Part shown: positions 36,628 through 46,117 of the stretch, one piece after another
Position numbering within the stretch: the first letter of the stretch is position 1
How the letters are laid out: the number at the start of each line of letters is the position of its first letter
NCBI GenBank assembly: GCA_944327625.1
Contig: CALVHL010000002.1
Location: forward strand, 91,263-155,262
Direction of reading: 5' to 3'
Source: an uncultured Clostridia bacterium
Lineage (GTDB): Bacteria > Bacillota > Clostridia > Christensenellales > Borkfalkiaceae
DNA length: 64,000 bases
Translations under genes and position numbers: made by a program
The notes under the pieces: generated by a model
What the model was told of the DNA's origin: nothing
Seen by the model: the letters and a program-made list of their open reading frames with translations, nothing else
Databases searched by the model: none

Positions 36628-37946
36628 CGGTCGACGAGCGTGACCGCGACATCGTAGATGTCGCCCGCGCCTAAAACGAGGAGAAGATCCCCCTCCGTCG
36701 CCGCGCTTAAAAATGAGCAGATGCCCTCTATGCCGTCCGCATAGACGCTCCGCTTCAACGCCCGCGAAAGGGTGAGCGCGCTGCCCGCGTCGTCAAAGTA
36801 TTCGCGGGCAGCGTAAGTCTTGTAAATGAGCAGTTTGTCGGCGTTGGACAGCACGTCGACAAATCTGTTGAAAAGCGTCTTGGTCCTGCTGTATGTATGC
36901 GGCTGGAACACGACGAATATCCTGCCGTCCGTTATCTGCCGCGCCGTTTTGAGCGCGGCTTTTATTTCGTCGGGATGATGAGCATAGTCGGCGACGGTCT
37001 CGATGCCGTTGATAGTGCCTATCCGCTCGAACCGCCGCGCAAGCCCGCAGAAATTTTCCAGCCCTGCACGTATGGTTTCAAAACTCATTCCGCACAGCCG
37101 CGCCGCCGCTACCGCCGCAAGCGCATTGAGCACGTTGTGTTTGCCGACAATTTTCAGATTTATCTCGCCGAGGCACTCCTTTCCCTCGAAAAGTCTGAAA
37201 GAATATGCTCCGCGCGTTCCGCGCACGCCTGCGGCGTGATAGTCCGCCCTGTCGTCGAAGCCGAAAGTCACGCCGTCCGCTTTCGGCAGTTCGCCGTACA
37301 GCTTAATGACGCAGGCGCTGTTAAGGCAGAATTCATAGTATGCCTTTTTGAGGTTATCGACAGTCTTGTAGCAGTCGAGGTGGTCTGGCTGGGTATTTAG
37401 CACTATGCCGATCTGCGGGCGAAGGCGAAGAAAATTCTGCCTGTATTCGCAGGCTTCGGTGATGAAATATTCCCGTCCGAACAGCGCGGAATTGCGAAAG
37501 CTAAGGTCATCCGCACCGATATGACAGCCGAAAGGCAGTTCCGCCGCGCCGAAAATATGCGCGAGCATTGCCGTGCAGGTGCTCTTTCCGTGCGAACCCG
37601 AAACGGCGATCGTCCGCCTGAATAATTTTGAAATATCGCTCAAAAGCTCGCCGCGGGGAATAGTCGGCTTATCCGCCCTTTTCGCCCTGAGCAGCGTTCC
37701 GTCGCCCTCGCCGACCGCGTCGGTGTAGACAACGGCTTCAAAGTCGTCGACCTGCTCGCAATAGTCTGTAATTTTAACCTCAATTCCCTCCGAGACGAGA
37801 AGTCGGGTGAACCTGCCCTCCTCCCTGTCGCAACCGCCGACGCGCTTGCCCATCGAGCGCAACAGACGGGCGAGCGCGCTCATGCTGACGCCGCCGACGC
37901 CTATAAAATAAAACGAATTATATTCTTCGACATAATTTTTCCGCAT
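36624..37946 (-). CDS. murC: UDP-N-acetylmuramate-L-alanine ligase MurC
   Basis: First amino-acid ligase of peptidoglycan precursor synthesis. 440 residues. N-terminal Rossmann motif FIGVGGVSMSALARLL near residue 15, ATP loop AVSGSHGKSTCTAML near residue 116, and NTQPDHLDCY and YAHHPDEIKAAL in the central and C-terminal domains. It is separated from the main division cluster by ftsA-ftsZ. There is no ribosome-binding site before the ATG; a TAAAAT lies five bases upstream (see findings on leaderless starts). Confidence 0.95.
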   Translation of the reverse strand: MRKNYVEEYNSFYFIGVGGVSMSALARLLRSMGKRVGGCDREEGRFTRLLVSEGIEVKITDYCEQVDDFEAVVYTDAVGEGDGTLLRAKRADKPTIPRGELLSDISKLFRRTIAVSGSHGKSTCTAMLAHIFGAAELPFGCHIGADDLSFRNSALFGREYFITEACEYRQNFLRLRPQIGIVLNTQPDHLDCYKTVDNLKKAYYEFCLNSACVIKLYGELPKADGVTFGFDDRADYHAAGVRGTRGAYSFRLFEGKECLGEINLKIVGKHNVLNALAAVAAARLCGMSFETIRAGLENFCGLARRFERIGTINGIETVADYAHHPDEIKAALKTARQITDGRIFVVFQPHTYSRTKTLFNRFVDVLSNADKLLIYKTYAAREYFDDAGSALTLSRALKRSVYADGIEGICSFLSAATEGDLLLVLGAGDIYDVAVTLVDR

Positions 37947-38000
37947 AGTAGATTTTATGACGCACCGGCGGAAAATATTTTAATTTATTGCGCTTTACAA

Positions 38001-38033
38001 CAAAACAAGCAGTCTCCAACGGGGAAACTGCTT
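38001..38033 (-). terminator. ftsZ terminator
   Basis: AAGCAGT/ACTGCTT stem with an inner TCC/GGA pairing, followed by GTTTTGTT on the minus strand, about 25 bases after the ftsZ stop. Confidence 0.75.
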
Positions 38034-38055
38034 AATTTTTTGTCAGAATTTATTA

Positions 38056-39333
38056 TTATTTGTCGCTGCGCTTGCCGAAACGGTGAAGAAGCTGGGCGAA
38101 CTTGGGAACGGATTTGTCCGAAGGACGCTCGATTTCGGGCTGTGCGGGAGCAACGGGCTGCACCGTCTGAACGGGCTGAACATTCTGTACGGGCTGTACG
38201 GGCTGAATGTTCTGAGCGGGCTGGACGGGCTGAGCCGCAGGCATCGGCTGCGGACGGGGCTGGGGATAATAGGGTTCGTTTACGGACATTCTGCCCTGGT
38301 TATAGGGGGGCTGAGTGTAGATCTGCCCTGCCGTATACGCCCTCTGCTGTTCCTCGTTCTGCTTGTTGTCGTAGCCGCTGAATTCGGTAGCGATGACGGT
38401 TATTTCGACCTCGTCCTGCACGTTGGGATCTATTCTCGCGCCGAAGATGATGTTTGCAGACGCGTCAACTACGCTCCTGACGAGCTCTGCCGCATCGGCA
38501 ACCTCCGAGAAGGTCAGATCGTTGCCGCCGACGACGTTGAGAATGACGCCCCTCGCGCCCTCGATAGTCGTTTCGAGCAGAGGACAGTTTACCGCCACCC
38601 TGACGGCCTCGATAATTCTGTTGTCGCCCTTGGCAACGCCGACGCCGAGGTGGGCAATACCCTTATCTTTGAGAATGGTCTTGACGTCCGCAAAGTCGAG
38701 GTTGATGAGCGCGGGGTTGACGATGAGCTCGGCAAGCCCCTTGATGCCCTGTTTGAGTATTTCGTCAGCGACGCGGAGAGCGTCTACCATGGAAGTATTC
38801 TTGTCGACGACCGTCCTTATCTTGTCATTAGGAATGACGATGAGCGTATCGACGTATTTTTTGAGGTTTTCAAGCCCTTTTACGGTGTTTTCAAGCCTCT
38901 TTTTACCCTCAAACGCGAAGGGTTCGGTTACTACCGCGACGGTAAGTATCTTCATATCCCTTGCGATCTTGGCGATTACGGGCGCGGCGCCCGTACCCGT
39001 GCCGCCGCCCATGCCCGCGGTTATAAAGAGCAGGTCGGTGCCCTTGATGACCTCGGTAAGTATATCCTTGCTTTCCTCTGCGGCAGCCCTGCCGACGTCG
39101 GGATCTGCGCCCGCGCCGAGCCCCTTGGTGAGCTGAGAACCTATCTGAATTTTATTCTGGCAGGGCGAAAGCGCAAGTATCTGGGAATCGGTATTGACGA
39201 CGACGTATTCCGCGCAGTCAATGCTTGCATCTATCATGCGGTTGACCGCATTGTTGCCCGCGCCGCCGACGCCGACAACCTTTATCCTGGCTTTGCCCGA
39301 AATATTCGTGTTAATTGCCGTATCGTTGAACAT
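38056..39333 (-). CDS. ftsZ: Cell division GTPase FtsZ
   Basis: Tubulin homologue forming the division ring. 425 residues: GTP-binding GAGGNNAVNRMI near residue 27, the tubulin signature GGGTGTGAAPVIA near residue 110, and NVDFADVKTI-type T7 loop region (LINLDFADVKTIL). After about residue 320 comes a Gln/Pro-rich linker with QPVQP repeats, then a tail KSVPKFAQLLHRFGKR resembling the conserved C-terminal peptide that binds FtsA/SepF. It is transcribed with ftsA. Confidence 0.97.
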   Translation of the reverse strand: MFNDTAINTNISGKARIKVVGVGGAGNNAVNRMIDASIDCAEYVVVNTDSQILALSPCQNKIQIGSQLTKGLGAGADPDVGRAAAEESKDILTEVIKGTDLLFITAGMGGGTGTGAAPVIAKIARDMKILTVAVVTEPFAFEGKKRLENTVKGLENLKKYVDTLIVIPNDKIRTVVDKNTSMVDALRVADEILKQGIKGLAELIVNPALINLDFADVKTILKDKGIAHLGVGVAKGDNRIIEAVRVAVNCPLLETTIEGARGVILNVVGGNDLTFSEVADAAELVRSVVDASANIIFGARIDPNVQDEVEITVIATEFSGYDNKQNEEQQRAYTAGQIYTQPPYNQGRMSVNEPYYPQPRPQPMPAAQPVQPAQNIQPVQPVQNVQPVQTVQPVAPAQPEIERPSDKSVPKFAQLLHRFGKRSDK

Positions 39334-39378
39334 CTTAAATTTTTCCTCCGAAACTTTGTGAGATTATTCTGATTATAT

Positions 39379-40494
39379 TCAAGCGTTGAACGCCGCCGCC
39401 ATAAGGCTGAAAAGCGATGAATAACGCGGTTTGTCGTAATATGGTACTTTGGGCGAAATGACCTCGACGGGCACGACCAGCCTCGATGAAAGCTTTTCGG
39501 TAAGTCCGCGTATTACGCCGACGCCCTCGCCCGTGAGATAGATGGGCTTGCCCGAAATGTCTTTGCCCGTGTAGGCTTGTCTGCACTCCTCTATTATCCC
39601 GCACAGACCGTCAAGCCCTTCATTGAGAAGCTCCCGAAGTTCTGAACTTCTGAAACTATAATACTCCCCGTCGACGCGACATTCCTCCGTCGAGGCGATG
39701 CTGCCCTTGGCGTTGAGGTTTACGTGCTTGATAAGTTGAGTTGCCGCCGCGAAGGGAATTTCCAGACTTTCCGAAAGCAAAAGCGCAAGGTGCCCCACGC
39801 CTACCGAAAAGCCCTCCGAAAATTCTACGCCGTTGCCGCAGATAACCGAAAAGGACGACGAAATGTTGCCTATGTCGAGAAGAAGCGCTCGTCCGTCGCG
39901 CACGGCAGGATCGACGAGATACATCGACTGACTGTAAATCTCGGGTATCCAGCGGTAGTTGGCGACGTACACGCACCTGTCGACGGCACGGACGACACAT
40001 TCGAGAAAAGCCGACTTTGCGAGGAAAAAACTCAGCCTTCCCCTCAGGCTGTCGCTTACCGAACCCACGGGATCAATTACGTTGCGGTTGTCGGAGAGCA
40101 CATAGTAGAGCGCACTCGAACAGACGACCTCGAACCCGTCGGAATTTTCGGGAGCGGACAGTTCCGACAGCATATCCTTATGCCTGCGGGAGACGACCTG
40201 CGAGGCGTTTAAACTAAGCCCCTTATCGGTAAGTTTTACCTTCGTAAATTCGGCGGGAACGGAGACAAACAGCTCCTTAATTCTGCCGCCGAACGACGAA
40301 AAAGTCGTATTCACCGCCTCGGCTATGACCTTGTTGAAGTTATCGATGTCGAGCAGTTCGCCCTCGGCAAATCCGTCATATTCGAGAAGGGTTTTAGCCT
40401 TGATGATGAAAGTGTTGTTCACACCCTTTTCCGCAACAGCGGCACAGATTTCATTTGAGCGGATGTCGAGCACCGCCACGCTTTTAGAACGCAC
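39379..40494 (-). CDS. ftsA: Divergent FtsA-like division protein
   Basis: About 371 residues, in the classic place before ftsZ. The actin-like outline is visible: N-terminal KSVAVLDIRSNEICAAVAEKG, a 1C-like region containing LFVSVPAEFTKVKLTDKG, LLLDIGNISSSFSVICGNG, LLLSESLEIPFAAATQLIK and IYLTGEGVGVIRGL. The nucleotide motifs are eroded: phosphate-1 DIGT reads DIRS, and phosphate-2 DIGGGTTD reads DIGNISSS. The protein ends shortly after YSSLFSLMAAAF, so the usual C-terminal amphipathic membrane helix is missing. GTG 40494 is chosen because GAAGGG lies nine bases upstream and earlier codons lie within the promoter. Confidence 0.8.
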   Translation of the reverse strand: MRSKSVAVLDIRSNEICAAVAEKGVNNTFIIKAKTLLEYDGFAEGELLDIDNFNKVIAEAVNTTFSSFGGRIKELFVSVPAEFTKVKLTDKGLSLNASQVVSRRHKDMLSELSAPENSDGFEVVCSSALYYVLSDNRNVIDPVGSVSDSLRGRLSFFLAKSAFLECVVRAVDRCVYVANYRWIPEIYSQSMYLVDPAVRDGRALLLDIGNISSSFSVICGNGVEFSEGFSVGVGHLALLLSESLEIPFAAATQLIKHVNLNAKGSIASTEECRVDGEYYSFRSSELRELLNEGLDGLCGIIEECRQAYTGKDISGKPIYLTGEGVGVIRGLTEKLSSRLVVPVEVISPKVPYYDKPRYSSLFSLMAAAFNA

Positions 40495-40552
40495 TTTCCT
40501 CTGCCCTTCCGAAATAAATTTACCCGTAAACACGATGAGTATTATATAATCA

Positions 40553-40581
40553 ATTATATAATAGTGTATAAAACTTGTCAA
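40553..40581 (-). promoter_or_regulatory. ftsA-ftsZ promoter
   Basis: TTGACA-17-TATAAT on the minus strand, with a second TATAAT (40541-40546) just downstream. This gives ftsAZ a strong promoter separate from the mraZ cluster. Confidence 0.8.
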
Positions 40582-40591
40582 CTGATATGCA

Positions 40592-40622
40592 CAAAAAAAC
40601 AGCCCGAAATAAAAATTCGGGC
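40592..40622 (-). terminator. Terminator of the mraZ-divIB cluster
   Basis: GCCCGAA/TTCGGGC stem followed on the minus strand by TGTTTTTTT, after divIB. Confidence 0.85.
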
Positions 40623-40652
40623 CGTATTATGCCATTATTTGCCGAAAGTCGG

Positions 40653-41345
40653 TCAACCGATCACGAGAAGTTCCTTCGTCCGCTGTCTGTCGGTCATGGA
40701 AAGATAGCTCTTGTGCGCCTTGTACATCTTGATGTCGCCGCCCTCTCTCCACGCGGAGACGGCAATCGACATTCCGCTTTTAAGTTTTATTACCGCGGCG
40801 TCCACGCCGTTATGCACCGTGACGCTTTCGATGAGGCTGCGGAGTGCGCCGAAGTTCTCCTTGAAATACCCGCAGAGCTTTGCTATATCGGGAATGAGAC
40901 TCCTGTCGGCGTCGATGAGTATGTCTGGGCTGCCGTCGAGCGCATTGAGGTGCTCGACGAAGATCTCCTCCGACCTCACGAACTCCCCTCGGTCGTCGTA
41001 AATCGCATAGTTTCCGCCGTCGACCGAATAGAAACATTCCAGCCTCTCCCTGAGCACGATATTGACCGTGCAGGGATAGATCTTCTCATAGCTTTCGACG
41101 GCAATGAGAGAAGCGTCGTCGAGCTTGTCGGCAATATCGTCCTCACCGAGAAAGACAAGCTGAGTGCCTTTGAGCTTGTTGAGGTTCTGGCGGCTGAGCG
41201 CGAAAGCCGTTTCGTGCTCGCCCGAATAGTCAATATAGGTGACGTTGACGTTTTTGACGGAAAAGATAACCCCCGTGCCGACGACGAGCGCCACACAGAA
41301 AATAATTGCGAGTATCAGTGCCGTAACTTTTCTTATGTATCTCAT
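40653..41345 (-). CDS. divIB: Division protein DivIB/FtsQ
   Basis: A 230-residue bitopic membrane protein: a short basic cytoplasmic start, one membrane helix (TALILAIIFCVALVVGTGVIF, about 8-28), then an extracytoplasmic POTRA-like segment (VKNVNVTYIDYSGEHE onward) and a beta domain with VNIVLRERLECFYSVDGGNYAIYDDRGEF. FtsQ/DivIB links the FtsL/DivIC complex to the synthase FtsWI. It lies at the end of the cluster after murA, as in many Clostridia. Sequence conservation in the family is low; position and topology carry the call. Confidence 0.85.
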   Translation of the reverse strand: MRYIRKVTALILAIIFCVALVVGTGVIFSVKNVNVTYIDYSGEHETAFALSRQNLNKLKGTQLVFLGEDDIADKLDDASLIAVESYEKIYPCTVNIVLRERLECFYSVDGGNYAIYDDRGEFVRSEEIFVEHLNALDGSPDILIDADRSLIPDIAKLCGYFKENFGALRSLIESVTVHNGVDAAVIKLKSGMSIAVSAWREGGDIKMYKAHKSYLSMTDRQRTKELLVIG

Positions 41346-41351
41346 TTTTCT

Positions 41352-42608
41352 CTAAACCGTAACCCTCACGATGTCGGCGCTGACAGCGCGAAGTTTGTAT
41401 TCCATTGCCGAATATCCCCTGTCGATATGCGAAATATTGAGTATTTCGCTCCTCCCGTCGGCGGCGAGAGCGGCAAGCACTAGCGCCGCGCCCCCTCTCA
41501 GATCCTGCGCGACGACCGTCGCGCCGCGAAGCGCGGGAACGCCGCTGACGAATGCGTTTCTGTCCGCAACGGTTATATCCGCGCCCATCTTTCTCAGTTC
41601 GGGGACGAACTTGAAGCGCGTTTCAAACAGATTTTCCGTAATTACCGAACTGCCCGCAGACAATGCGCACAGCGCGGTCATCTGCGCCTGCAAATCGGTG
41701 GGAAAACCGGGATAGGGCTGGGTTTCCACGCTCTTGACCGAGCGCGGACGACTGTCAGCCTGTATAGTTATTTTATCATCTTTCTGCGCTATTTTGCAAC
41801 CGTTTTCGTATAGTTTATGCAAAAGCGAACTGAGCATTTCGCCGTTTGCGCCGTTGAGTGTCACCCTGCCGCCGCACATTGCCGCGGCGATGAGATATGT
41901 CCCCGCCTCTATCCTGTCGGGAATAGGTCTGTACGAGCCGCCGCCGAGCGCGCTCACCCCGTCGATGACTATCGTGCCGCTGCCCGCGCCGCTTATATTC
42001 GCGCCGACGGAATTGAGAAAGTTCTGCAAGTCCTCTATTTCGGGTTCGCGGGCGGCGTTTTTTATGACCGTCCTGCCCTCCGCAAGCACGGCGGCGAGCA
42101 TTATGTTTTCGGTCGCGCCGACGCTTGGACAATCGAGCATAATCTCGTTGCCTTTAAGCCTTTGACATTCGCAGGTTATGTAACCGTTGTGTTCATCTAT
42201 CCTCACGCCCAGCCTTTTGAGACCTTTGAGATGCAGATCTATCGGGCGCAGCCCTATATCGCATCCGCCGGGGTAGGCAATCTTAGCCCTGTGAAAGCGC
42301 GAAATTACCGAACCGAGCAGGAACACGGAGGAACGAAGTTCATGGGCGAGCGTACTGGGTATTTCGTAACTTACCGCGCACGAACTGTCAATCTGCACGT
42401 CGTTGCCCGAAAGCACCGTCTTACAGCCGAGACATTCGAGTATTCTGAGCATATTGCGCACGTCGGTAATCTGCGGGACGTTTTCAAGCGTAACCCTTTC
42501 ATCCGTGAGGACGGTCGCGGCGAGTATTGGAAGTACCGAATTTTTCGCAGACTGTATGTCTATTTCGCCGTACAGCCTGTTCCCCCCGTTTATGATGTAC
42601 TTATCCAT
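41352..42608 (-). CDS. murA: UDP-N-acetylglucosamine 1-carboxyvinyltransferase MurA
   Basis: First committed step of peptidoglycan synthesis, using phosphoenolpyruvate. 418 residues with the substrate lysine in IQSAKNSVLPILAATVL near residue 22 and the catalytic cysteine in PGGCDIGLRPIDLHLKGL near residue 116. The Cys is the fosfomycin target; its presence implies sensitivity at this enzyme. Only one MurA is seen here, and Firmicutes often have a second. Confidence 0.97.
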   Translation of the reverse strand: MDKYIINGGNRLYGEIDIQSAKNSVLPILAATVLTDERVTLENVPQITDVRNMLRILECLGCKTVLSGNDVQIDSSCAVSYEIPSTLAHELRSSVFLLGSVISRFHRAKIAYPGGCDIGLRPIDLHLKGLKRLGVRIDEHNGYITCECQRLKGNEIMLDCPSVGATENIMLAAVLAEGRTVIKNAAREPEIEDLQNFLNSVGANISGAGSGTIVIDGVSALGGGSYRPIPDRIEAGTYLIAAAMCGGRVTLNGANGEMLSSLLHKLYENGCKIAQKDDKITIQADSRPRSVKSVETQPYPGFPTDLQAQMTALCALSAGSSVITENLFETRFKFVPELRKMGADITVADRNAFVSGVPALRGATVVAQDLRGGAALVLAALAADGRSEILNISHIDRGYSAMEYKLRAVSADIVRVTV

Positions 42609-42691
42609 AAAAACTCCCTGTATGTAAATAATCAGGCAGCACGCAAAAAGACGAATGAATGCAGTCCGCCCTTTTACGCGCCGCCTAATCC

Positions 42692-42721
42692 ATTATATGG
42701 AGAATTACTGCGCCGTGTTAA
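42692..42721 (-). promoter_or_regulatory. Internal promoter for murA-divIB
   Basis: TTAACA-18-TATAAT overlapping the ftsW stop codon, in the only gap of about 110 bases within the cluster. Confidence 0.55.
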
Positions 42722-43821
42722 TTGCGCCTGGATATGCCGTAGAGCACGCCCATCGACGCCATGGTTATGACGAGCGAGGTATTTCCGCTGGATATGAGCG
42801 GCAACGGCAAGCCCGTCGGCGGGATAGTTCCGCTGACGACGAGCGCGTTTATGACCACCTGTATGCCGTAGACGAGCGTTATGCCCGAAGCGAGCAGAAA
42901 AGTAAACCGCGTCGGGGCGCGGCGGGCAATGTTGAAGCCGCGAATGACTATAAAGAGCGCGGCGGCGAAGAATATCGCCAGCCCGAAAAAGCCGAGCTCC
43001 TCGCCCATTACCGACATTATGAAATCGCTTTCGGCAAAGGGCAGGAAACGGTATTTCTGCGTGGAATTGAACAGCCCCACGCCGAACATTCCGCCGTTGC
43101 CGAGCGCGTAGAGCGACTGAATGAGCTGATACCCCTCGTCCTTGGGCGACGCCCACGGATCGAGAAAGGCGCTCAGCCTTTGCAGTCTGTACGGTTCGAG
43201 AATGATGAGAAGCGGCACGGCGAGCACGAACGGCGCGAGCATGAACGCGAAGGTCTTTAAATTTGTGCCGCTCAGAAAGACCATCGCAAACATCAGAAGT
43301 GCGACGCACATCGTTATGGACATATTGGGTTCGGCAATTATGAGAATACAGAACGCCACCCCCACGCCGAGCACGGGCAATACGCCCCTGAAAGTCTTTA
43401 CCTCGTCATAGTGCTTGGAAAAATGCGCGGCGGCGAATATGACGAAGGCATATTTGGCGAGTTCGGACGGCTGAATGGTCAGACCGCCGAAACCTATCCA
43501 GCGCGTCGCGCCGTAGTTGGTCACGCCTACGCCGGGTACGAATACGAGAATGAGCGCGACCGCCGCGACTATGACGGCGGGATATTTGAGTTTTATGAGT
43601 TTTTCGGGATCGACGAACTGCACCCCGACGAACGCAGCCGCCCCGAAAATCGCGCCGATAATCTGCTTTTTGACGAAAAAGAGCGCGTCGCCGTATTCGA
43701 CTTCGCCGACATAGCTGCTGGCGGAATATATCATCACGCAGCCGAACGCTACCATGAGAAAAATACAGACTAAGAGCGGGATGTCTCCCGCCCCGCCCTT
43801 TTTAACAATTTTCTTTTTCAT
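42718..43821 (-). CDS. ftsW: Septal peptidoglycan polymerase FtsW
   Basis: SEDS-family glycosyltransferase working with FtsI. About 367 residues with some ten membrane helices and the family stretches GGLTIQPSELAKYAFVIF, IIAEPNMSITMCVALLMFAMVF, SPKDEGYQLIQSLYALGNGG and ESDFIMSVMGEELGF. ATG 43821 has AAGGG eight bases upstream; the in-frame TTG at 43827 does not. It overlaps the end of murD. Being inside the division cluster, it is FtsW rather than RodA or SpoVE. Confidence 0.94.
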   Translation of the reverse strand: MKKKIVKKGGAGDIPLLVCIFLMVAFGCVMIYSASSYVGEVEYGDALFFVKKQIIGAIFGAAAFVGVQFVDPEKLIKLKYPAVIVAAVALILVFVPGVGVTNYGATRWIGFGGLTIQPSELAKYAFVIFAAAHFSKHYDEVKTFRGVLPVLGVGVAFCILIIAEPNMSITMCVALLMFAMVFLSGTNLKTFAFMLAPFVLAVPLLIILEPYRLQRLSAFLDPWASPKDEGYQLIQSLYALGNGGMFGVGLFNSTQKYRFLPFAESDFIMSVMGEELGFFGLAIFFAAALFIVIRGFNIARRAPTRFTFLLASGITLVYGIQVVINALVVSGTIPPTGLPLPLISSGNTSLVITMASMGVLYGISRRN

Positions 43822-45163
43822 CGGCAATTCCCTTTACTATGCGCGCGAAGGCATCGCCGCGCTCCTCATAATCGGAAAACTCGTCAAAGCTCGAGCTTGC
43901 GGGGCTGAGCAGAACGCATTGCCCCGGTTTTGCCATTATCTTTGAAAGCTGTACTGCGGTCGAAAAGTCGACGCACAGCGAAAACGAGCCGAACCCCTCC
44001 GCCGTCGCCGCCGCGCAGATTTTGAAGCGGTTTTCGCCGTAAATTATGCAGTGCACGACCTTGCTGCCCGCAAGCCCCTTGAAAAGCGGGGAATAGTCAT
44101 AGCCCTTATCCTTGCCGCCGAGCAGCATAATAGTCGGCCTTGCCATGCAGCCCGCCGCTTTGAGCGCGGCGTCGACGTTCGTTCCCTTGCTGTCGTCGAC
44201 GTAGTCCACGCCTTTGAGTTCGCAGATCTTTTCGACGCGGTGCTTTACGCCCCTGAACGAGCAGAGCGCGTCCGAAACCGTGCGCATATCCAGCCCGAGC
44301 AGAGCGCAGACCGCCGTGGCCGCAAGCGCGTTTTCGAGATTATGCCTGCCGCCGAGCGTGAGCTTATCGGCATCGAACAGCCGCTCGCCGCGGAAGCACA
44401 CCTTTCCGTCCTCCAAATATGCGCCGTCGACCGTCTGACTTGCCGAAAACCACACGACTTTGCCGCGCGTCGAGGCGGCGAGCCTGCGGGTGTTCGCGTC
44501 GTCGAAGTTGAGGACGGCGAACTCGCTCTCGCGCAGACCGCGTATGAGTTTGCTCTTTAAGAATATGTAATTTTCCATGTTATAATGGCGGTTCAGGTGG
44601 TCTTCCGTGATATTGGTTATGACGGCTATATGCGAGCGCAGGCTGAACAGCGTTTCAAGCTGAAAGGACGACACCTCTATGACTGCATAGTCGTCAAAGT
44701 CGGCATCTTCGACTATATTGACGAGCGGATTGCCGTAATTGCCGCAAGGCACGCTCTTTTTGCCGCAGGCGTTGAGCGCGGCGTCTATCATCGACACCGT
44801 CGTTGTCTTGCCGTTAGTGCCCGTGACCGCCACCGCCGTCGCGCGGAGGAACATTGCGCCGAGTTCGCACTCGCCTATAATCGCCTTGCCCGCCTTTCTG
44901 AAAGAGACGGGCAGACTGTTGTCTATGGGTATGCCGGGACTTAGCACGAGCACGTCGCAGTCGGCAACGGCGTCGCGCAGGGTTTCGGCGGTGACTTCGC
45001 GCGCACCCGCCGCGACGAGGCGGTTGATAGTCTGCCGCACGGTATCCGTCACCACATCGTCGTATATCCACACCGCCGCACCGCGCGAAAGCAGAAAGCG
45101 CGCGCTTGCCTCGCCCGAACGCGAGAGCCCCGCCACCAAGAACTTCTGATTACCGAAATACAT
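43802..45163 (-). CDS. murD: UDP-N-acetylmuramoyl-L-alanine-D-glutamate ligase MurD
   Basis: Adds D-glutamate. 453 residues: N-terminal LVAGLSRSGEASARFLL, ATP loop AVTGTNGKTTTVSMI near residue 112, EVSSFQLETL near 160, NITEDHLNRH near 184, and YVDDSKGTNVDAALKA near 313 with the family DSKxTN motif, which marks MurD specifically. Neighbours are mraY upstream and ftsW downstream. Confidence 0.96.
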   Translation of the reverse strand: MYFGNQKFLVAGLSRSGEASARFLLSRGAAVWIYDDVVTDTVRQTINRLVAAGAREVTAETLRDAVADCDVLVLSPGIPIDNSLPVSFRKAGKAIIGECELGAMFLRATAVAVTGTNGKTTTVSMIDAALNACGKKSVPCGNYGNPLVNIVEDADFDDYAVIEVSSFQLETLFSLRSHIAVITNITEDHLNRHYNMENYIFLKSKLIRGLRESEFAVLNFDDANTRRLAASTRGKVVWFSASQTVDGAYLEDGKVCFRGERLFDADKLTLGGRHNLENALAATAVCALLGLDMRTVSDALCSFRGVKHRVEKICELKGVDYVDDSKGTNVDAALKAAGCMARPTIMLLGGKDKGYDYSPLFKGLAGSKVVHCIIYGENRFKICAAATAEGFGSFSLCVDFSTAVQLSKIMAKPGQCVLLSPASSSFDEFSDYEERGDAFARIVKGIADEKENC

Positions 45164-45169
45164 TCAACC

Positions 45170-46114
45170 TCACAAAAACAGCAGACAGAGCATACCTGCC
45201 AATGCCGTTACAAGCGCATAAACATAGGAGATCTTACATTCCGAATAACCCTTCATCTGGAAATGGTGATGGAGCGGCGCCATCAGAAATACCCTCCTGC
45301 CTGTACGCTTATAGTATATTACCTGAACTATGACGGATATGCCTGACAACACGAAAGTTATGCCGATTATCGGCACATACAGCGCGTTGCCCGAAAATAC
45401 GGCAAGGCAGGCAATGAGCCCCCCGAGCGCGAGCGAACCCGTATCGCCCATAAACAGAGAGGCTCTGTTGGCGTTGAAGATGAGGAACGCGGCGAGCGCG
45501 CCCGCGCCGAGAAAGCAGAAAATATCGGCAAACTGCACCCTTAACGAGGCAATTATGCCGAGCGAGACCAAAAAAGAAATGCTTGTCCCGCCCGCAAGCC
45601 CGTCCAACCCGTCGGTTAAATTGACGCAGTTGACCGTGGCGAGGAAGACGAATACGGCAAGCGGAATTATCCACGCGCCTATATCGACTTCCAGCCCGCC
45701 GCTAAAGGGAATTTCCAGACGGGTGAGCCCGTTGACATAGCAATAGACGGCGGCGATGAGCGCAATCGCCGTCTGAAATATTATCTTCTGATAGGGTTTA
45801 AGTCCGCCGTTGTCCTTGCGCGAGATTTTGAGAAAATCGTCGATGAAGCCGACGAACATGAACCCTCCGACGATGACGAGCGTGAGATTTACCGTCCTGT
45901 CGGTGACGCCGTAGAACGCAGGCGCGAGCACTATTATCGCCGTGATGAAGGCAAACCCGCCCATGGTGGGCGTACCGCCCTTGTCCTTGTGCTCCTTGAC
46001 GTAGCCGAGAATGTACTGCCCCGCTTTGAGCCGTTTTAAAAGCGGCGTAAGCGCAGCCGTGAGAATGAAGGATGCCGCAAACGCCGCCAGAAAAGCCGCA
46101 AGATAAATTTTCAT
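45170..46114 (-). CDS. mraY: Phospho-MurNAc-pentapeptide translocase MraY
   Basis: Transfers the precursor to undecaprenyl phosphate to make lipid I. 314 residues with about ten membrane segments; the signature motifs are GTPTMGGFAFI near residue 50, GFIDDFLKISRKDNGGLKP near residue 88, NCVNLTDGLDGLAGG near residue 160 and APLHHHFQMKG near residue 280, including the catalytic Asp pair and the HHH loop. It follows murE directly; murF, which usually lies between, is absent. Confidence 0.97.
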   Translation of the reverse strand: MKIYLAAFLAAFAASFILTAALTPLLKRLKAGQYILGYVKEHKDKGGTPTMGGFAFITAIIVLAPAFYGVTDRTVNLTLVIVGGFMFVGFIDDFLKISRKDNGGLKPYQKIIFQTAIALIAAVYCYVNGLTRLEIPFSGGLEVDIGAWIIPLAVFVFLATVNCVNLTDGLDGLAGGTSISFLVSLGIIASLRVQFADIFCFLGAGALAAFLIFNANRASLFMGDTGSLALGGLIACLAVFSGNALYVPIIGITFVLSGISVIVQVIYYKRTGRRVFLMAPLHHHFQMKGYSECKISYVYALVTALAGMLCLLFL

Positions 46115-46117
46115 ATA

